Shown piece by piece: positions 45,370 through 56,577 of a stretch of DNA of 64,000 bases. Position 1 is the stretch's first letter; the number at the start of each line of letters is the position of its first letter. The position numbers were made by a program, and so were the translations under genes. Source of the stretch: Nesterenkonia sp. PF2B19 (GTDB lineage Bacteria > Actinomycetota > Actinomycetes > Actinomycetales > Micrococcaceae); contig NZ_MDSS02000003.1 of assembly GCF_001758425.2 (NCBI RefSeq), positions 1 to 64,000 of the forward strand, written 5' to 3'. The notes under the pieces were generated by a model. The model did not search any database and was not told where the DNA came from. It worked only from the letters and a program-made list of their open reading frames with translations.

Positions 45370-46542
45370 ATGTCGGACCTTCGGCCGGAGATCGCTGCCT
45401 CATGGCGCCGGCTTCAGCACCTCGGTCTCGACCGTGACGGTCCTGCCGTGCTGCGGCACCTCTCTCAGGAAGAGGTGGCGGAGCGGCGTTCCCGTCACCC
45501 TTTCGCCTCCTGTCTGGAGCAGTTCGCCGAGCTGTTCCGGCCGGTGGTGGACTGTGGTCATCTCGTCGTCCTCTCCGACGCGGAGGGGCGCGTCCTGTGG
45601 CAGTACGGGCATTCCGGTGTGCGCAGCCGGGCAGACAGGCTGGGATTCGTGGGTGGTGCCGACTGGACCGAGACCAGTGCGGGGACCAATGCCATCGGTA
45701 CTGCCCTGCAGCTGGGCCGGCCGGTCACCATCCGCGGCGGCGAGCATTTCGTCGCCGCGCACGCCGCCTGGGACTGCACTGCCGCTCCCGTCTGTGATCC
45801 CGACACCGGTCAGACGCTCGGAGTCCTGGACGTCAGTGCGCACAGCCCAGGCCGCCATGCCGTCCATCCGGCGGAGGCCTCTCTGGTCCAGGCTGCCGCT
45901 CGGATGGTCACCATGGAGCTCGCTCAGGCCCGCAGCCATCGCCTCGAGAGACTCCGCGCTCAGGCTTCGCCGCTGTTGGCGCGAGTGGGTGGACGTGCGC
46001 TTGTCACCGATCCGGACGGCCGGGTGGCCGCAGTCGTCGGGATGCCCGCCCCCGCCGCTGTGTCGCTGCCTTCGGTGCCGGCTCATGGAGTGGCGCAGCT
46101 GCCCGGCCACGGGCTCGCTGCACTGGAGCCGGTGCCGGGAGGGTGGCTGATCCGTCTCGACGCCGATGGCTCCGCTCCTGCCGCGCCCTCAGCTGTGGTG
46201 CTGGATCTGCGGGGTGCGCCGCGACTGTGCGTGCGTGACGGAGAGGCTCCGTGGGAGCACGACCTGACCCCTCGGCACGCGGAGCTTCTGTTGGCTCTGG
46301 CTCAGTCCGGCCCCGAAGGGTGTACAGCGGAGGAGCTGTCCTGCGCGGTCTTCGACGAGCCCTCATCGCGCGTGACCGTGCGGGCCGAGATGTCCCGGCT
46401 CCGTCGGGTGCTGGGACCGCTGGTGCTCTCCCGGCCCTATCGACTGGCAGTGCCCTGCGAGATCACGTGGCCCGCAGATCGGGCGTTGCTGCTGCCCCGC
46501 TCGGTGGCGCCGGTGGTCCGGGAGCTGCGTGGCCGGACCTGA
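45370..46542 (+). CDS. GAF-domain transcriptional regulator
   Basis: A 390-residue protein from ATG 45370, with AGGAGG 6 bases upstream. Residues 1-180 are AcoR-like: EIAASWRRLQHLGLD, a GAF domain with FVGGADWTETSAGTNAIG and HAAWDCTAAPV. There is no AAA+ domain, so it is not a sigma-54 activator; the C-terminus (about 300-375) is a winged-helix DNA-binding region (LTPRHAELLLALAQ, VRAEMSRLRRVLG). This form is common in actinobacteria next to monooxygenase and aldehyde dehydrogenase genes. It probably senses the monooxygenase substrate. Confidence 0.85.
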   Translation: MSDLRPEIAASWRRLQHLGLDRDGPAVLRHLSQEEVAERRSRHPFASCLEQFAELFRPVVDCGHLVVLSDAEGRVLWQYGHSGVRSRADRLGFVGGADWTETSAGTNAIGTALQLGRPVTIRGGEHFVAAHAAWDCTAAPVCDPDTGQTLGVLDVSAHSPGRHAVHPAEASLVQAAARMVTMELAQARSHRLERLRAQASPLLARVGGRALVTDPDGRVAAVVGMPAPAAVSLPSVPAHGVAQLPGHGLAALEPVPGGWLIRLDADGSAPAAPSAVVLDLRGAPRLCVRDGEAPWEHDLTPRHAELLLALAQSGPEGCTAEELSCAVFDEPSSRVTVRAEMSRLRRVLGPLVLSRPYRLAVPCEITWPADRALLLPRSVAPVVRELRGRT

Positions 46543-46571
46543 GCCGCCTGCGCAGATCTGAACTTCTGATA

Positions 46572-46601
46572 TTGGCGCTTCCGCCCCGCGGCGACTAAGC
46601 T
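46572..46601 (+). promoter_or_regulatory. Promoter of the second MFS gene
   Basis: -35 TTGGCG (46572-46577), 18-bp spacer, -10 TAAGCT (46596-46601), 9 nt before ATG 46611. No Shine-Dalgarno lies between, so the transcript is probably leaderless or nearly so. Confidence 0.55.
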
Positions 46602-46610
46602 CGTTGACGG

Positions 46611-48095
46611 ATGCAACTAAAGTCAGCGAGTTCCCGTCCCCGACGGCGCCCGCCGCAGACCACGCCAGAGGGCATGTCGCGGCGCGATGTCGGCTGGGCG
46701 ATCGCGGGGATCCTGATCGTGTTCTTCGCCGCGATGCTGGCGATGAACATCGTGGTCACGGCGCTGCCGGTGATCGTCGGGGACCTCGACGGCACCCAGA
46801 TCCAGTACAGCTGGGTGGTCGCCGCGACCCTGCTGGCCAACGCCTCCTCCACCCCGGTGTGGGGGAAGCTCGCCGACATGGTCTCCAAGAAGCGGCTCTT
46901 CCAGCTGAGCAACATCATCTTCGTGCTCAGCTCGCTGGCCGCAGGGTTCGCCGTCTCCATGGAGATGCTCATCGCGGCACGCTTCGTCCAGGGCATCGGT
47001 CTCGGCGGCCTCGGAGCGCTCGCCATGGCCATCATGGCCTCGATCGTCTCGCCGCGGGAGCGGGGCCGCTACGCCGGATACATCGGTGCGGTGCTCACCA
47101 CCGCCACGGCGGCAGGGCCGCTCATCGGCGGCCTGACCGTGGACACCATCGGCTGGCGCTGGTGCTTCTTCGTCGGCGTCCCGCTCTCCCTGGTGGCCCT
47201 GGTGCTGGTGCACCGGACGCTGAAGCTGCCCCATGTGCGCCGGAAGGTGCGCATGGACTACGTCGGGGCGCTGCTTCTGGTCACTGCGTCCTCGCTGCTG
47301 CTGATGTGGCTCTCCTTCGCCGGGACCCCGGAGTTCTTCGACTGGGTGTCCTGGGAGTCCGGGCTGCTGCTGGCCGGCGTCGCGGTCATTCTCACGGCCT
47401 TCGTCCTGGTGGAGCGGCGCAGCGGCGAACCCGTGGTGGCCCTGCGCATGCTCATCAGCCGCACCACGCTGCTGGCGGTGATCTCCTCGGCCTCCATTGC
47501 GGTGTGCCTGTTCGGCATGCCGGCCTTCCTGGGGCAGTACTTCCAGATCGGCCGCGGGCTGAGCCCCACCGCCTCCGGGATGATGATCCTGCCCCTGGTG
47601 GTCGGCAACCTCATCGGCTCGCTGACCTCCGGGCGACTCATCACTCGCTACGGGCGCTGGAAGATCTACCTCGTCATCGGCTCGCTGCTGCTCTCCTCGG
47701 CCATGTTCGGGCTCTCCACGGTGGACTCGCACACCGATCTGCGCCTCGTCATGGGGATCATCTTCATCGTCGGGCTGGGCTTCGGGGCGCAGATGCAGAA
47801 CCTCATGCTGGCGGTGCAGAACACCGTGGCGGTCACCCGTGTCGGTCAGGCCAGCGCCCTGGTGGCGTTCTTCCGAGTCTTCGGCGGCGCCGCCGGGACC
47901 GCCATCCTGGGCTCGGTGATGGCCCTGCAGGTGGCCGGCATCTCGGTGGGGCAGGTCAACGGGGCGGCGGGCACCGCCACCCCTGAGTTCGCCGACGGGT
48001 CCGGGACGATGTTCCTCGTGGCCGCCTGTATGACCCTGCCGGCCGTGGTCGCGAACCTGCTGATCCGCGAGACGCCGCTGCGGACCACCATCTGA
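46611..48095 (+). CDS. MFS drug exporter, DHA2 family
   Basis: A 494-residue protein with about 14 transmembrane segments. Motif A appears as GKLADMVSKKRLF, motif C as GYIGAVLTTATAAGPLIGG. The first 25 residues are basic and polar; ATG 46674 (MSRRDVGWAI) is an alternative start with AGAGGG before it, but the promoter lies right at ATG 46611. It is distinct from the exporter at 1366. The substrate is not predictable. Confidence 0.85.
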   Translation: MQLKSASSRPRRRPPQTTPEGMSRRDVGWAIAGILIVFFAAMLAMNIVVTALPVIVGDLDGTQIQYSWVVAATLLANASSTPVWGKLADMVSKKRLFQLSNIIFVLSSLAAGFAVSMEMLIAARFVQGIGLGGLGALAMAIMASIVSPRERGRYAGYIGAVLTTATAAGPLIGGLTVDTIGWRWCFFVGVPLSLVALVLVHRTLKLPHVRRKVRMDYVGALLLVTASSLLLMWLSFAGTPEFFDWVSWESGLLLAGVAVILTAFVLVERRSGEPVVALRMLISRTTLLAVISSASIAVCLFGMPAFLGQYFQIGRGLSPTASGMMILPLVVGNLIGSLTSGRLITRYGRWKIYLVIGSLLLSSAMFGLSTVDSHTDLRLVMGIIFIVGLGFGAQMQNLMLAVQNTVAVTRVGQASALVAFFRVFGGAAGTAILGSVMALQVAGISVGQVNGAAGTATPEFADGSGTMFLVAACMTLPAVVANLLIRETPLRTTI

Positions 48096-48252
48096 GGAGG
48101 AGGGGCCGCCAGTGCACCGCGCTGGTCGGGCAGGGCTGCCTGCAGCGCCCGGGGCGTGGTGGACGGAGCGCTGTGCCGGGGAGGGGTGGGCCTCCTGCGG
48201 CACTGGTGCGCGTTGGTGCGGGGGCCCGCGCCGACCATGGCAGGATGGGAGT

Positions 48253-49377
48253 GTGACCGAGGTGGCCCAGAACGACGATGCCGTGCGCCGTCAATACTCC
48301 GACCCGCACCGGAACCCGGCCATGAAGGCCGAGGACCGGTGGCATCGGTTCCGCCTCCGGATGGCCCAGCGCCGTCGGCAGCACGTCACGGTCCTCTCCC
48401 TGACCGGGTACGGCACCCAGCGCTGGGTGCGGGTCTTCTCGCGCGTCGTGATGGCCCCGGACTCGCACTTCGAGAACGGCCGCCGCGTGGCCAAGGTGAT
48501 CGCCGACGGCGTGCGCGGCTGGCGGAACTTCATCTCCGCCCCGGTGCCCTTCGCCGAGGTCAGCATCACCGTGGGAGGCCAGACGGTCGACGTCGTCGCC
48601 GACCGAGGCGGGATCGTCGACGCCGTCATCGACGTCGACCTCGAGCCCGGCTGGCAGCCTGTCACGCTGCGGGCCCACGGCGCCCAGCCCACCCGCGCCG
48701 AGGTGCAGATCATCGCCGAGACCGCCCGCACCGGGGTGGTGTGCGACATCGACGACACCGTGGTGGTCACCAAACTGCCCCGTCCGGTGCTCGCCGCCTG
48801 GAACTCCTTCGTGCTCGATGAGCACGCACGCACCCCGACCCCCGGCATGGCGGTGATGATGGAGCGGCTGCTCCACCGGCACCCGGGGGCGCCGGTCATC
48901 TACATCTCCACCGGTGCCTGGAACGTCGCCCAGACGCTCACCCGGTTCCTCACCCGCAATCTGTACCCGCACGGGCCGCTGCTGCTCACCGACTGGGGCC
49001 CCACCGAGGACCGCTGGTTCCGGTCCGGCAAGCAGCACAAGGAGGAGCAGCTCGAGCGCCTCGCCCAGGACTTCCCCGACGTCTCCTGGGTCCTGATCGG
49101 CGACGACGGCCAGCACGACCCCACCATCTACGCCGACTTCGCCCGTCGCCACCCGCAGGCGGTCACCGCGGTGATCATCCGGCAGCTCACCTACTCGGAG
49201 GCTCTGCTGGCCGGTGGACGCGCCAACGACCCGGACAGTGAGACGCTGCTCGGGGCCGGCGGAACCCACCCGCCGACCGGCTACCAGGAGGTGGAGGGGC
49301 GCAGCATCCCGTGGATCTACGGCCCTGACGGCAAGGACATCGTCGCCAAGCTGCAGGCCCACGGGCTGATGGACTGA
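48253..49377 (+). CDS. App1-family phosphatase-like protein (DUF2183)
   Basis: A 374-residue protein from GTG 48253. The C-terminal half is a HAD-like App1 phosphatidate phosphatase domain with VCDIDDTVVVTKLP (the DxDxT nucleophile), YISTGAWNV, LLTDWGPTEDRWF and GDDGQHDPTIY. The N-terminal half is a beta-rich region. The fungal family dephosphorylates phosphatidic acid; in actinobacteria the substrate is not established. Start and stop are intact. Confidence 0.85.
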   Translation: MTEVAQNDDAVRRQYSDPHRNPAMKAEDRWHRFRLRMAQRRRQHVTVLSLTGYGTQRWVRVFSRVVMAPDSHFENGRRVAKVIADGVRGWRNFISAPVPFAEVSITVGGQTVDVVADRGGIVDAVIDVDLEPGWQPVTLRAHGAQPTRAEVQIIAETARTGVVCDIDDTVVVTKLPRPVLAAWNSFVLDEHARTPTPGMAVMMERLLHRHPGAPVIYISTGAWNVAQTLTRFLTRNLYPHGPLLLTDWGPTEDRWFRSGKQHKEEQLERLAQDFPDVSWVLIGDDGQHDPTIYADFARRHPQAVTAVIIRQLTYSEALLAGGRANDPDSETLLGAGGTHPPTGYQEVEGRSIPWIYGPDGKDIVAKLQAHGLMD

Positions 49378-52300
49378 TCAGCCCCGGTTCTTCGGCGCTC
49401 CCAGCGACGGCGGGGTCGCGGCCGGGGTCTGCCGCAGCCGCTCCAACGCCTCGGCCACCGCACGGTCCAGCTGCGGATCGTCCTCGGAGAACCAGACGCT
49501 CGGGTCGTGGACGACTTCGATGTCCGGGTCCACGCCGTGGTTCTCCACGCCCCAGCCGTAGCCGTCGATCCAGAACGAGTACTTCGGCTGGGTGACCGTG
49601 GTGCCGTCCACCAGGGTGAACCGGCCGTCGATCCCGATCACCCCGCCCCAGGTGCGCTCGCCGATCACCGGACCGAGGTCCATGGCCTGGGCGGCGGCGT
49701 TGACGATGTCCCCGTCGGAGCCCGACCATCGGTTGGCCACGAACACCACGGGGCCGCGCGGCGCCGAGGACGGGTAGGGCTCCACGCCGGTCTCCCAGCG
49801 GGCGGTGGCCCAGGCCACCAGCTGTTTGGAGAGCCGCTGCAGCACCATCTGCGAGGTGTGGCCGCCGCGGTTGTAGCGCACATCCACCACGATGCCCTCA
49901 TGCTCCGCGGCCAGACGCAGGTCCCGGTGAAGCTGCGCCCACCCGGGGGAGGACATGTCCGGCACATGCACATAGCCCAGCCGCCCCTGGGACGCCTGCG
50001 CCACATACTCCCGGCGGGAGCGCACCCAGTCCTGGTAGCGCAGCTCCTCCTCGCTGGCCAGCGGCACGACGACGACGCGGCGGGTCACCCCGCCGGCGGC
50101 TCCGACCGCACCGTCCTCGCCCGAGCCGCGTCGCAGGTCCAGCAGCACCGGCTTGCCCGCGGCCCCGGCCAGCTGCGCGTTCGGCCCGGCCACCGGGTCC
50201 ACGGGGCGGCCGTCCACCGCGGCGATCAGGTCCCCTTCGCGGGCGTCCACGCCGGGGGCGCGCAGCGGGCAGCGCGCCTCGGGCTCGCTGGACTCCGAGG
50301 GCAGGATGCGGGTGATGCGCCAGCCCTGCGCTCCGGCGGGCTCGAGGTCCGCCCCCAGCAGTCCCAGCTTCCGTGCGGAGCCGGGGGCGTCGCCCTCGGC
50401 CGGCATCACATAGGCGTGGGAGGTGTTCAGCTCACCCACGGTCTCCCAGAGGACGTCGTGCAGGTCGTCGTCCGTGCGGACCTTCGCCACCACGGGGCGC
50501 CAGCGGTCCACCACGGCATCCCAGTCGACGCCGTCCATGTCCTCGCGCCAGAACTGCTGACTCATCAGCCGGCAGGTCTCCTCGAACATCTGGGCCCATT
50601 CGGCGGAGCGGTCCACGGTGAGCCGCAGTCGCTCCAGGTCGACGGTGACGCTCTCGGCGTCGTCGTCCTTCTCCACCTTCCGGGTGGACGGCACCGCGGT
50701 CACCTTCTCCCCGGCGCGGACCACCAGCCGGGATCCGTCGCCGGAGACCGCATAGGAGTCCACCTTGTCCACCAGGGTGGTGGCCTTCCGGGCGGCGACG
50801 TCCCACCGGATCAGCTCGTCCCCGGCGGCCTCCCCGGAGACCCCGGCCCGCCGGGTGCCCAGCTCGCCGGTCTCCTGGGCTGATCTGATCCACAGCACGC
50901 CGCCTTGGGCTGTCCGCAGGTCGCGGTATGAGGCTGACGGCACGGGGAACGGCACGATGCGCTGTTCGGCGTGCTCGGCGTCCAGATCCGGGCTGGCCGG
51001 GGCGTCCGTGCCGCCGGTGCCCGCCGTGGCAGTGTCTGCGGCGTCGCCGGTGCGTCCTCCGGAGACCGGCCAGCCCTCAGCGCTGGGGCCGAACGGCGCC
51101 GGCTCCGCGGCCGAGAGCGGCAGCAGCCAGGGCCGCACCGACCCGGCGAAGGACAGGTTGAACTCGTGGTCGTCATAGTGCGGATCCAGCGTCCGGGTGG
51201 ACAGGAACGCGATGTGCTTCCCGTCCGCGGTGAACGCCGGGGAGGAGTCATGGAAGACCCCTCCGGTCAGGGCCACCGGCTCGGACTCTCGGGACGTGTC
51301 AAGCACCATCAGCTGATGGACCTGCGACTCCACCACCGTCGGGGACGTCCACAGCAGGTAGCGGCCGTCCGGGGAGAATGACGGCGAAAGCATCTCCCCG
51401 TGCTCGGAGCGGTGGATCTGCCGCACCTGCGGCGAGGCGTCGCCTGCCGCGCCGTCCCCGCCCCAGGTGACCAGCCGCAGCGAACCGTCATGGGAGATCA
51501 CGGCCAGGCGCTCGCCGGCCGGGTCCGAGGCCAGGTGGAGCACTCGCCCCAGCTGCCCGCCCAGCACCCGCCGGTGCCCGCCGTCGCCGTCGATCGGGAT
51601 GATCTCCAGTGCATCCTCGCCCTCGGCATCGGTGGCCACAGCCACCCGCCGGTGCGGCCCAGCAGCACCGGCTCCCGGGTACGCACACCGGAGACGGCGG
51701 CCAGCGCGCGGGCCGGGCCCTCCCGGTGGGTGAGCCAGAACGTCGCGCCCCGCCAGGAGACCACCGAGGCGTCGCCGGTGTGGTCCGGGACGACGGCGTC
51801 CAGATTCTGCGTCGGTGAGACGGTCAGCGGCGCCGCGGAGGCACCCGGCAGGGTGACCTCCAGGCGGCGCGGCTCGGCGTCGAGGGAGTCGAGCACATGG
51901 ATCTCCCCACGCGAGTGCCAGGTGATGCGGGTGCCGTCCGTGGTGGCGTCGCGGACGTAGCCGGCGCCCTCGCCCTGGAATGTGAGCTGCCGGGGCTCAG
52001 CCTCGCCGGTGGGGGCGTCGTCGTAGATCCACAGGTTGGCCTGCTCCCGGGTGCGGTCCGGGAACGACGCCGCCCGGTCCGAGGAGAACACGAGCTTCCC
52101 GTCCACCCACATCGGGTCCAGCAGGCCGCCGTCGTCGTCGGGCAGGAGGCGCTGCCGGTCGCCGGCGGTCCCCGGGCCGTCGACGCCCTCGGTGCCGAGC
52201 CACAGCATCCCGGCGACTCCTCCGCGGTACCGCTTCCAGTGCCGGCCGGGCGGGTGGGTGGAGTCGCCAGCGCCACCGCACCGGTGGCGCTGATCGCCAG

Positions 52301-52711
52301 CCCGCCGGCGGATCCGAAGCGCAGCCGTTCGGTGCCGCCGTCGAGGGAGACCGCGTGGACCACCTGCTCGCGGATGCTCGCCTCCACGGCGTGCGTGGCC
52401 ACCAGCAGCCGGCCGTCCGGGGCCCAGCCGAGGACGGCCGCCTTGGAGGCGCCCCACCAGGTGAGCCGCCGGACCTCACCGGAGTCGATCGTGGCGGCGT
52501 ACACCTCGGGGTGCCCGTCGCGGGTGGAGATGAACGCCACCTGAGTGCCGTCGGGGGAGAGGCGCGGGGTGCGCACCGGTGTGCCGTCGCGGGTGAGCCG
52601 CCAGGCCCGGCCGCCGTCCGCGGGGGCGAGCCAGACGTCGTCGGCGGCCGTGAACGTGATGAGGTCACCCTGCAGGTGGGGGTGCCGCAGATATGGAGTG
52701 ATGGAGGTCAT
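49378..52711 (-). CDS. Tricorn-like S41 serine protease, two apparent frameshifts
   Basis: About 1,111 codons when two missing bases are restored, near 52265 and 51648. The start ATG 52711 encodes TPYLRHPHLQGDLITFTA, the first of the N-terminal WD/beta-propeller repeats (SPDGTQVAFISTRDGHPEVY, and so on, in three frames). The main frame then carries a second propeller, a tail-domain region, a PDZ domain (APGVDAREGDLIAAVDGRPVD read in part) and the S41 active region with RYNRGGHTS and ANRWSGSDGD (catalytic Ser). Tricorn proteases degrade peptides released by the proteasome. TAGGGT lies 6 nt before the ATG. Confidence 0.85.
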
Positions 52712-52717
52712 GACTCC

Positions 52718-52723
52718 ACCCTA
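52718..52723 (-). promoter_or_regulatory. Leaderless-type -10 box of the tricorn gene
   Basis: TAGGGT on the minus strand, ending 6 nt before ATG 52711; no ribosome binding site fits in between other than GGAG within the spacer. Confidence 0.45.
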
Positions 52724-52763
52724 GGGAGGTTGCCTCAGGCAAGCATCAGCTCCGGATCGGCTG

Positions 52764-53956
52764 TCAGCGTAATCCTCCCGCGAGCCACGCCTGCTGCCGG
52801 ATGAAATCCTTGGCCTGCTGGCGCTGGAGGCGCTCAGTGACGTCGATCGCTCGGGCATAGTGGCCGATCAGCTGATTGCAGATCGCCTCCCACGTGCGGC
52901 CCTGCACCGAGGCGGCCGCGTCCCGGGCGAACCGGGCGCGGGCGCGTCGTCGGACACCAGGTGCGCGACCGCCGAACGCATACGGGCCAGGTCCCCGGGG
53001 CGGTAAAGCCACCCGGTGCGGCCCTCGTCCACCAGGTCCAACGGGCCGCCCCGCCCGACGGCGACCACCGGCACGGCGGCGGCCATCGCCTCCTGGATGG
53101 TCTGGCAGAAGGTCTCCGCCTCGCCCGGGTGGACGAAGACGTCCAGGCTGGCCACGTGCCGGCCGAGGTCGTCGCCGCTGCGGAACCCGGCGAAGTGGGC
53201 GCCCGGCAGGCGGCGGCGCAGCTGCTCCTCCGCCGGCCCGGAGCCGATGATCACCAGCCGACTGTCCGGCAGGCTGTTCAGCGCGGCCAGGTCCTCCACC
53301 TGCTTCTCCGCGGCCAGCCGGCCGACGAAACCGATCAGCCTCTGCCCGCCCGGGGCCAGCTCATGGCGCAGCGTCTCGTCCCGGCGCGCAGGGGAGAAGC
53401 GCCGGAGGTCGACGCCGCGCCGCCAGGTCTTCAGCCGCCGGATGCCCCGGCGGCTCAGCTGGTCCTTGCAGAAGCGGGACGGCACCAGGGTCAGGGTGGA
53501 GGAGGTGTGCATGCGGTCCACGTGCTGCCACAGCAGCTCCTCCGCCCAGGGCAGGCGGTAGCGGGACGCATAGGTGGGCACCTCGGTCTGGTAGACGGAG
53601 ACGGTCGGCAGGCCCAGCGACCGGGCCGCCTGGATGGCCCGCCAGCCCAGCACGAACGGAGAGGCCACGTGGACGACGTCGGGCCGGAGCTCCGCCAGCA
53701 GGTGCCGGATGCGCGGCACGAAGCCTGCCGCCACCCGCACCTTCGGGTAGTCCGGGAACGGCAGGGAGGGCACCCGCACCACCGGGAAGCCCTCGCACAG
53801 CTCGGCGTCCTGCCCGGCGTCCAGCAGGGAGGAGGACGGGGCGATCACCGTCACCTCGTCTCCGCGCCGGCGCAGGTGGGCGAGCACATGCAGCACGGAG
53901 TTCGTCACCCCGTTCATGTGCGGGAGGAATGATTCTGCGACCACCACGACCTTCAC
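52764..53956 (-). CDS. GT4-family glycosyltransferase, apparent frameshift near the C-terminus
   Basis: About 397 residues once a missing base near 52940 is restored. GTG 53956 begins MKVVVVAESFLPHMNGVTNS; GT-B fold motifs follow: VYQTEVPTYASRYRL, RRGVDLRRFSP, FVGRLAAEKQVE, IGSGPAEEQLRRRLPG, and HPGEAETFCQTIQEAMA (the EX7E motif). Similar actinobacterial enzymes (MgtA/PimB-type) transfer mannose to lipids. The last 45 residues (RARFARDAAASVQGRTWEAI) continue in the other frame. Confidence 0.85.
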
Positions 53957-54157
53957 GGCACCAGCGTGGCGGCTGAAGGTGCCCTGGCGCCGTCGTGGTC
54001 ATGGAGGGCAGGTGAACCCCCGAAGAACCCTGCCGGAGCGGGTCATCCGCGGGGTGAGACGGCAGTCACTGCATTCTGCAGGACTGTGGACCGCGGCGTA
54101 GAGTCTGCTGGTGGTCCTGGCAGCCGCGCGCGCGGCTGAGCGGAGGGGAGGAGCAGC

Positions 54158-54918
54158 ATGGGCATCGCGATGGCCGTCGGCGTGGTGGCATTCGTGCTGC
54201 TGGCCGCCACCATCCAGCGGATCGCCGGGCTCGGCTTCGGCATGATCCTGGCGCCGTTCCTCGTGGTGCTCATCGGTGCCCACGAGGGCGTCATGCTGGT
54301 CAACTTCCTCTCCATCATCGCCCCGGTGCTGGTGCTGCCGCGCATCTGGGACGACATCGAATGGCGCAAGGTCCTGTGGCTGGGCATCCCTGCGGTGCTG
54401 GTGATGCCGGCCGCCGCCTGGGTGTCCGTCGTCTCCCCGGCGGGCCCGCTGTACGTGGTGGTGGCCGCCTGGTGCTCTTCGGGCTGATCACCTCCATGCT
54501 GCTGAGCCGGATCAGCTCCGCCGTCGACGGCGACGGCCGCACAGCCCAGATCCTCACCGGCCTCGGCTCCGGAGTGGGCACTGTGCTCGGCGGGGTCGGG
54601 GGACCGGCGATGACCATCTACGCGGTGGTCTCCCGGTGGCCCGTGATGCGCATGGTCGCCACCCTGCAGCCGCTGTGGATCCTCATCTCCGCCTTCTCCT
54701 TCGGCATCAAATGGGCGTTCGACGACGGTCAGATGCCGGACATGCCCTGGTGGGCCTGGGCCGGGTGCGTGGTCTCCATCGTGCTGGGCATCTGGGTCGG
54801 CGAGTGGATCCAGCGCCGGGTGGACGACGCCACCGTCCGGAAGTTCGTGATCGCGCTGGCCATCCTGGGATCCCTGCTGGCGCTGGGCACCGGCATCCGG
54901 CTGCTGATCGGAACCTGA
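54158..54918 (+). CDS. TauE/SafE-family permease, apparent frameshift
   Basis: About 253 residues with eight predicted transmembrane helices if one missing C near 54468 is restored (GCCGCC-TGG to GCCGCCCTGG joins VVVAA to LVLFGLITSML). The first half has the family's GLGFGMILAPFLV motif and the second GTVLGGVGGPAMTIY. Members export sulfite, sulfoacetate or related anions; the substrate here is unknown. ATG 54158 follows GGAGGGGAGGAGC. Confidence 0.82.
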
Positions 54919-54973
54919 GAGTTCCGTGGACGCCGGTCTGTTGCGGCGCTGATCCGTGCCCCCGGCTGGCACG

Positions 54974-56390
54974 ATGGACCCGATGACCCCCTCCGAAGCC
55001 GACACCCGCACCCCCGGCGACCCCGGAAGCGCCGACGACGGCGGCGACCGCCCTCCGTCCGCCGGTTCCGCCTCGCCCGCTCCGCCCTGTGGCTGCTGGG
55101 CCTGCTGGAGGCGGTGCAGGCGCTGCTGGCCACCGTGCTGCTGGTGGCGCTGCCGGTGCTCGCCGTGGGGCTGGCCGGAGGGTTCACCCGGATCGACCTG
55201 GAGTTCGTGGCGAGGTTCTCCGCCCAGGTGTGGCTCATCCTGCATGGAACCCCGGCGGAGCTCGCGGTGCCGGTGCCCGGGGACGTGCTCGGCGAGGGCG
55301 TGACGCTGGCGGAGGGCTGGCTCCACCTGCTGCCCATGGGGCTGACTCTGGTGCCCCTGGCCTTGGGGTGGCGGGCCGGAGGGCGGCTTGCCGCGGCGCC
55401 TGGTCCGATCAGCTCTGGCAGGGACTGCTCGCCCTCGTGGTGGCCTACGCGGGCGCCGGCGTCGGGATCGCGCACCTGGGGCAGGCGGAGGGTTTCACCG
55501 CGCAGCTGCACTGGGCGGGGCTGTGCGCCGCCGGGGTCATGGCGGTCGGGGCGCTGGCCGGCAGCTATGCGGAGGCCCGCTCGTGGGCCCGGCTCATCGG
55601 GGTGGACCTGGAGGACCGGGTGGAGCGGCTCTCCCAGCGGCTGAAATGGGCGGGAAGCTACCTGTGGGGTGTGCTGCGTGGCGGGCTGATCGCCGTCGTC
55701 GCCGCCGTGGGCCTCTCCGCCGTGCTGCTGGCTGTTCAGCTGGGGGTCTCCTGGATGGAGATCGCCAACACGTACCAGCAGCTGGACCCCGGGGTGTGGG
55801 GAGTGGTCGGCCTGACGCTGCTTCACTTGGGGCTGCTGCCCAACATGGTGCTGTGGACGCTGTCCTACACCACCGGTGCCGGGTTCGCACTGGGCACCGG
55901 CACCACCGTGGCCCCGCAGGCCGTGGAGCTCGGACCGGTGCCGGCCCTGCCCGTGCTCGGCGCGCTGCCGAGCGGCGCCGGGGAGGCCTTCCTCGCGGTG
56001 CTGGCCGTGCCGCTGCTGGCCGGGATCATCGCCGGCTGGTGGCTCATGCGGGAAGGGGAGAACCACCTGGACGATTGGTTCGTCCTGCGCATCTCCTGGC
56101 GCCCGATCTCCCTGACGCTCTCCACCCTGGTCCTCGGGCTGCTCACCGGAGTGGTGGCTGCCGGCGTCGCCGTGCTGCCGCTGTGGCTCTCGCACATCTC
56201 CCTGGGCATCGGCCGGCTCACCGACATCGGCCCGCATGCGCTGCTGGCGGCCGGGCTGCTGGGCGCGTGGGTGTGCGTCGGGACGATCCTCGGCTATCTG
56301 ATCGCCCCGGCGGCGCATTCGGCGCGCCGCCGACGGTCCGCGGAGGACCCTGCGGAGCCGGGGGAGGGGCCGGACGGTACCGAGGAGTGA
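54974..56390 (+). CDS. DUF6350 membrane protein, two apparent frameshifts
   Basis: About 473 codons once two missing bases are restored, near 55050 and at the CC of 55399-55400. The joined product has a short polar N-terminus, then about ten transmembrane segments (LWLLGLLEAVQALLATVLL, and later VGLTLLHLGLLPNMVLWTLSY read in part). The start is ATG 54974 or 54983. The family lies between sucD and purN in many Micrococcales, where its role is unknown. Here about 17 kb separates it from sucD. Confidence 0.8.
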
Positions 56391-56453
56391 GGGCCGTGGC
56401 GGGACTTCCGCTCTCCGCGCCCCGGGGTGCCGTTCAGCACTTCGCGTCGCGCG

Positions 56454-56534
56454 TCGAGGAGTCATTGTCCCGTGCATCATCCCGAGCTGAAGCGCATCAC
56501 CCGAGGAGAGATGTGCCGGAGAATGACTCCTCGA
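56454..56534. repeat. Palindromic intergenic repeat, copy 2 (intact)
   Basis: TCGAGGAGTCATT (56454-56466) and its exact complement (56522-56534) enclose 55 nt that include GCTGAAGCGC. With one wobble the stem extends to about 17 bp. The same unit, partly decayed, lies at 38110-38198. It sits between the DUF6350 stop and the DUF4031 gene's 3' end. Confidence 0.7.
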
Positions 56535-56577
56535 TGCGGGGTTCCAGGGAGCGGGTGCCGACGCCTGGGGCAGCCGC

